Below are positions 62,022-64,000 of a stretch of 64,000 nucleotides of DNA, one piece after another. Each line of letters starts with the position of its first letter. Position 1 is the stretch's first letter. Below the pieces are notes generated by a model, which was not told where the DNA came from, did no database searches, and worked only from the letters and a program-made list of their open reading frames with translations. Origin of the DNA: Setomelanomma holmii (taxonomy: Eukaryota > Ascomycota > Dothideomycetes > Pleosporales > Phaeosphaeriaceae); contig ML978257.1 of NCBI GenBank assembly GCA_010015745.1, forward strand, positions 46,857 to 110,856, given 5' to 3'. The translations under genes and the position numbers were made by a program.

Positions 62022-63686
62022 ATGCCTCCAAACACGACTCCCATCAACAGCCCCATTCTCGAGGACTATCGCCCAGTCTGGGTCAAGACTCCGCGTACGC
62101 CTTGGACACCGATGTATTGGATGTCTGCTTCGGGTCAAGTCGATGCCGCCGCCGTTATGGCCGAAGATCTTTATCGTCTGTTTGGTTCCGACAAGTCTGG
62201 TACTTCTGTCGTTGCCGATATCCCTATTCCCTCCATCGAGCTCGCTCCTCTGACCGTCAAGGCTGAAACCTCAGATATATCCAGCCCTACACCAGACATC
62301 GATACACCCACTCATAAACCTGCTCGTGGCCCTCGTCTCAAGCTCACTTGGAAGAGCCGTGAAAATGAAGCTGCGGCATCATCCATTGGCACCAAGCGCG
62401 AATCTGAAGAGGCCTTTGGCGACCACGAGTCCGACGTCGCAAGTCAGATCAACTCTTTTGTCGCAGACCATGTCGCCAGTCAGGCCAGCACCCTTGTTGA
62501 CCACGACGAAGGCGAATACAACGGTTGCAATGTAGTCCGCAAGGTCGATCCTCTCACGCCTGATTATATCCAACAGGCGGCTGCTATCTCCCGGACTACA
62601 CCTCAGCCTTCCGTCATCGATACAAGCATCGCTCCTGCTACGCCTGGTACGCTAAGTGCAGCCCAGCTTCTCATGGGTCTCGGCGTTCCTCGCACCAACA
62701 GCACTACCACAACGTCCGCTATTGACCGCCTCAAGCGCAATGCGATCCCCATCACCCGTCAAGCTGCTAAGCAGCCGCTCAATCTCAGGCCTGTTGCTCT
62801 TGCGCGTAAGGCTCTGCAGACCAAGTCAACCATTGTCCCTCCCAAGACTCGCAACACCTCCAAGCGCCAGAAGACATCACACATGCCCCACAACGATGAC
62901 GATGAAGAAGCTATGTTTGATGCCGGCCACGAGAGCGACTCCGATAACGAGTCTTTTGAGCAGCTCTCCCTCATGCAGCCTACCATGAAGCGCAGTGACC
63001 GCATGCTCAATACCAAGAACCCTGAGCATGCGCAGCTTGTCGCAAACGCCACTAAGGTCGGCTCCGAGTACTACGACAGCGATGCTGATGACATTCCTGG
63101 CGACATCAAAGGCATCAAGAAGTCCCACCTCTTCCGCAACGTTGCCTGGGGCTCATACGCCACCGACACCACCAACAATGACGATTTCCCCACCCTTCCC
63201 GAGTTCACCCAGTTCATTCCAGGCCGCTTCGAGCTCCTTCCGGATGGTACCGTCGCAGACCAGAAGGCTAAGCTTGTCATCAAGCTCACCGATGAGCACG
63301 GCAAAAAGCGCATCTTCACCAACCCTCCTCCGCGAGATTGGAACAACCAGGAGGCTCTCACCGCCCTCAACAAGCGCACCGTCCAGCAGATCCGTCGCTG
63401 CACTAAGGTCCGCTTCCGCGAGCCCGTTGAGGCCTATCTGGATGTCGAGCGGCGCTGGATCCTCGCCAATCTCAAGGACGGCAAGCCCAAGGACGGTTGG
63501 AAGGCGTTTGTGAAGGCCTTCAATGACCGGTTTGAAGGCAAGGTGGTTCAGGGTTCGAAGGCGCTTAGGCAGGCTAGGAGTCATTCGAGTCTGACCAAGG
63601 AGGTTGAGAGGTTTGGAAAGGACTTTTACGCTAAGGGTCTCGTCCCAGTTGTGAGCAAGAAGGAGAAGAAGGTCAAGAAAGAGTGA
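62022..63686 (+). CDS. Uncharacterised nuclear-type protein sharing the DWNN...NDRF module
   Basis: Intronless, 554 aa. Residues 1-380 are largely disordered, with acidic runs (DDDEEAMFDAGHESDSDNES) and basic patches. The C-terminal region (about 405-530) is folded-looking and contains the module found in the gene at 25967-27802: PPPRDWNNQEALTALNKRTV, Q.I.R, an E..YL..ER.WI helix, then WKAFVKAFNDRFEG. It is followed by a basic tail ending in KKEKKVKKE, a probable nuclear localisation signal. Inference: nuclear, possibly DNA-binding. Codon choice is strongly C-ending (third-position C) in the first two-thirds, which may mean high expression. Confidence 0.82.
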   Translation: MPPNTTPINSPILEDYRPVWVKTPRTPWTPMYWMSASGQVDAAAVMAEDLYRLFGSDKSGTSVVADIPIPSIELAPLTVKAETSDISSPTPDIDTPTHKPARGPRLKLTWKSRENEAAASSIGTKRESEEAFGDHESDVASQINSFVADHVASQASTLVDHDEGEYNGCNVVRKVDPLTPDYIQQAAAISRTTPQPSVIDTSIAPATPGTLSAAQLLMGLGVPRTNSTTTTSAIDRLKRNAIPITRQAAKQPLNLRPVALARKALQTKSTIVPPKTRNTSKRQKTSHMPHNDDDEEAMFDAGHESDSDNESFEQLSLMQPTMKRSDRMLNTKNPEHAQLVANATKVGSEYYDSDADDIPGDIKGIKKSHLFRNVAWGSYATDTTNNDDFPTLPEFTQFIPGRFELLPDGTVADQKAKLVIKLTDEHGKKRIFTNPPPRDWNNQEALTALNKRTVQQIRRCTKVRFREPVEAYLDVERRWILANLKDGKPKDGWKAFVKAFNDRFEGKVVQGSKALRQARSHSSLTKEVERFGKDFYAKGLVPVVSKKEKKVKKE

Positions 63687-63798
63687 GTTGGTGGTTGTTG
63701 GTATTTGGTAGTTGATGATTGATAGTGGTTGGTGGTGGATACGTAGTGACATCTTGCTGGTGCTGGTCGCCTGGTTGTAGTTGCTACGAAATGGATAC
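63687..63798. other. Short gap with GT-rich simple sequence
   Basis: TTGGTGGTTG-like repeats follow the stop codon; then the LTR begins. Confidence 0.5.
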
Positions 63799-63967
63799 TG
63801 TCAGCCTGGCACCTCAGTTCACACAGTACACTGTGAACTGCATCTCACGTGACTCTGTTAGTCACCTGCTTACTCATCTGGTTGTGTATATAATCGCTCA
63901 CAGTAACTCTCTCAATACAACAACCTTCTGCCTCATTCATACCTGCCCTGTGCTCCCACATCCAACA
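63799..63967 (+). repeat. 5' LTR of the third copia element
   Basis: 169 bp, same family as the LTRs at 41142 and 44223. Confidence 0.9.
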
Positions 63968-64000
63968 GTTATGAGCCCGGTATCCCCGCACCACGCTGCG
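63799..64000 (+). mobile_element. Start of a third copia-type element (runs off the right edge)
   Basis: A 169-bp LTR (63799-63967), starting TGTCAGCCTGG and ending ATCCAACA, with a GTGTATATAATCG TATA-like box, is followed directly by the primer-binding site GTTATGAGCCCGG (63968-63980). The internal region continues beyond the window. Confidence 0.85.

Overview
This window is nuclear DNA from a filamentous ascomycete, most likely a Dothideomycete (my inference). The genes carry short GT-AG introns of about 45-100 nt with CTAAC-like branch points. The families are typically fungal: Nramp, fungal MFS, fungal-type multicopper oxidase, rhodopsin-like membrane protein, LPxELR F-box-like proteins, Fot1/pogo and Ty1/copia elements. 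C-to-T-type nonsense codons in the repeats suggest RIP-like mutation. The species cannot be named from sequence alone.

Layout. 0-5 kb: a decayed rhodopsin-like gene running off the left edge, an Nramp metal transporter, and a tRNA-Glu(UUC) gene interrupted twice (a normal 37/38 intron and a 54-nt GT...AG insert in the D loop). 5.5-21.2 kb is gene-dense: two uncharacterised proteins, a decayed biotin-carboxylase-like remnant, an MFS transporter, another uncharacterised protein, two related F-box-like genes (one broken), and a large Rab-GAP (TBC) protein. 21-29 kb is mostly non-coding, with one 611-aa nuclear-looking protein on the minus strand. 29.3-34.3 kb: a multicopper oxidase, a zinc-independent MDR oxidoreductase and an uncharacterised gene.

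35.9-46.4 kb is a nested transposon block. Copia element A (minus; 174-bp LTRs) carries a solo 169-bp LTR of a second family inserted exactly at its LTR/primer-binding-site junction. Next to it is a decayed copia element B (plus), whose 3' LTR is split by a 1,961-bp Fot1/pogo element with 61-bp inverted repeats and a TA duplication. A coding-like exon without a start abuts the block on the right. A third copia element (same 169-bp LTR family) begins at 63.8 kb and leaves the window. Elements A and the third one have a primer-binding site matching the anticodon arm of initiator tRNA-Met, as in Drosophila copia half-tRNA priming.

47-63.7 kb: two uncharacterised genes (one with an apparent frameshift), a peroxisomal amine oxidase of the fructosyl-amino-acid/sarcosine oxidase family with a GC-AG intron, an F-box-like protein, an amino acid permease, a WLM-type putative metalloprotease, and a 554-aa protein sharing a divergent 'DWNN...NDRF' module with the 26-27.8 kb gene. 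I see no biosynthetic gene cluster, CRISPR array or rRNA. The strongest candidate novelty is the doubly interrupted tRNA-Glu gene.
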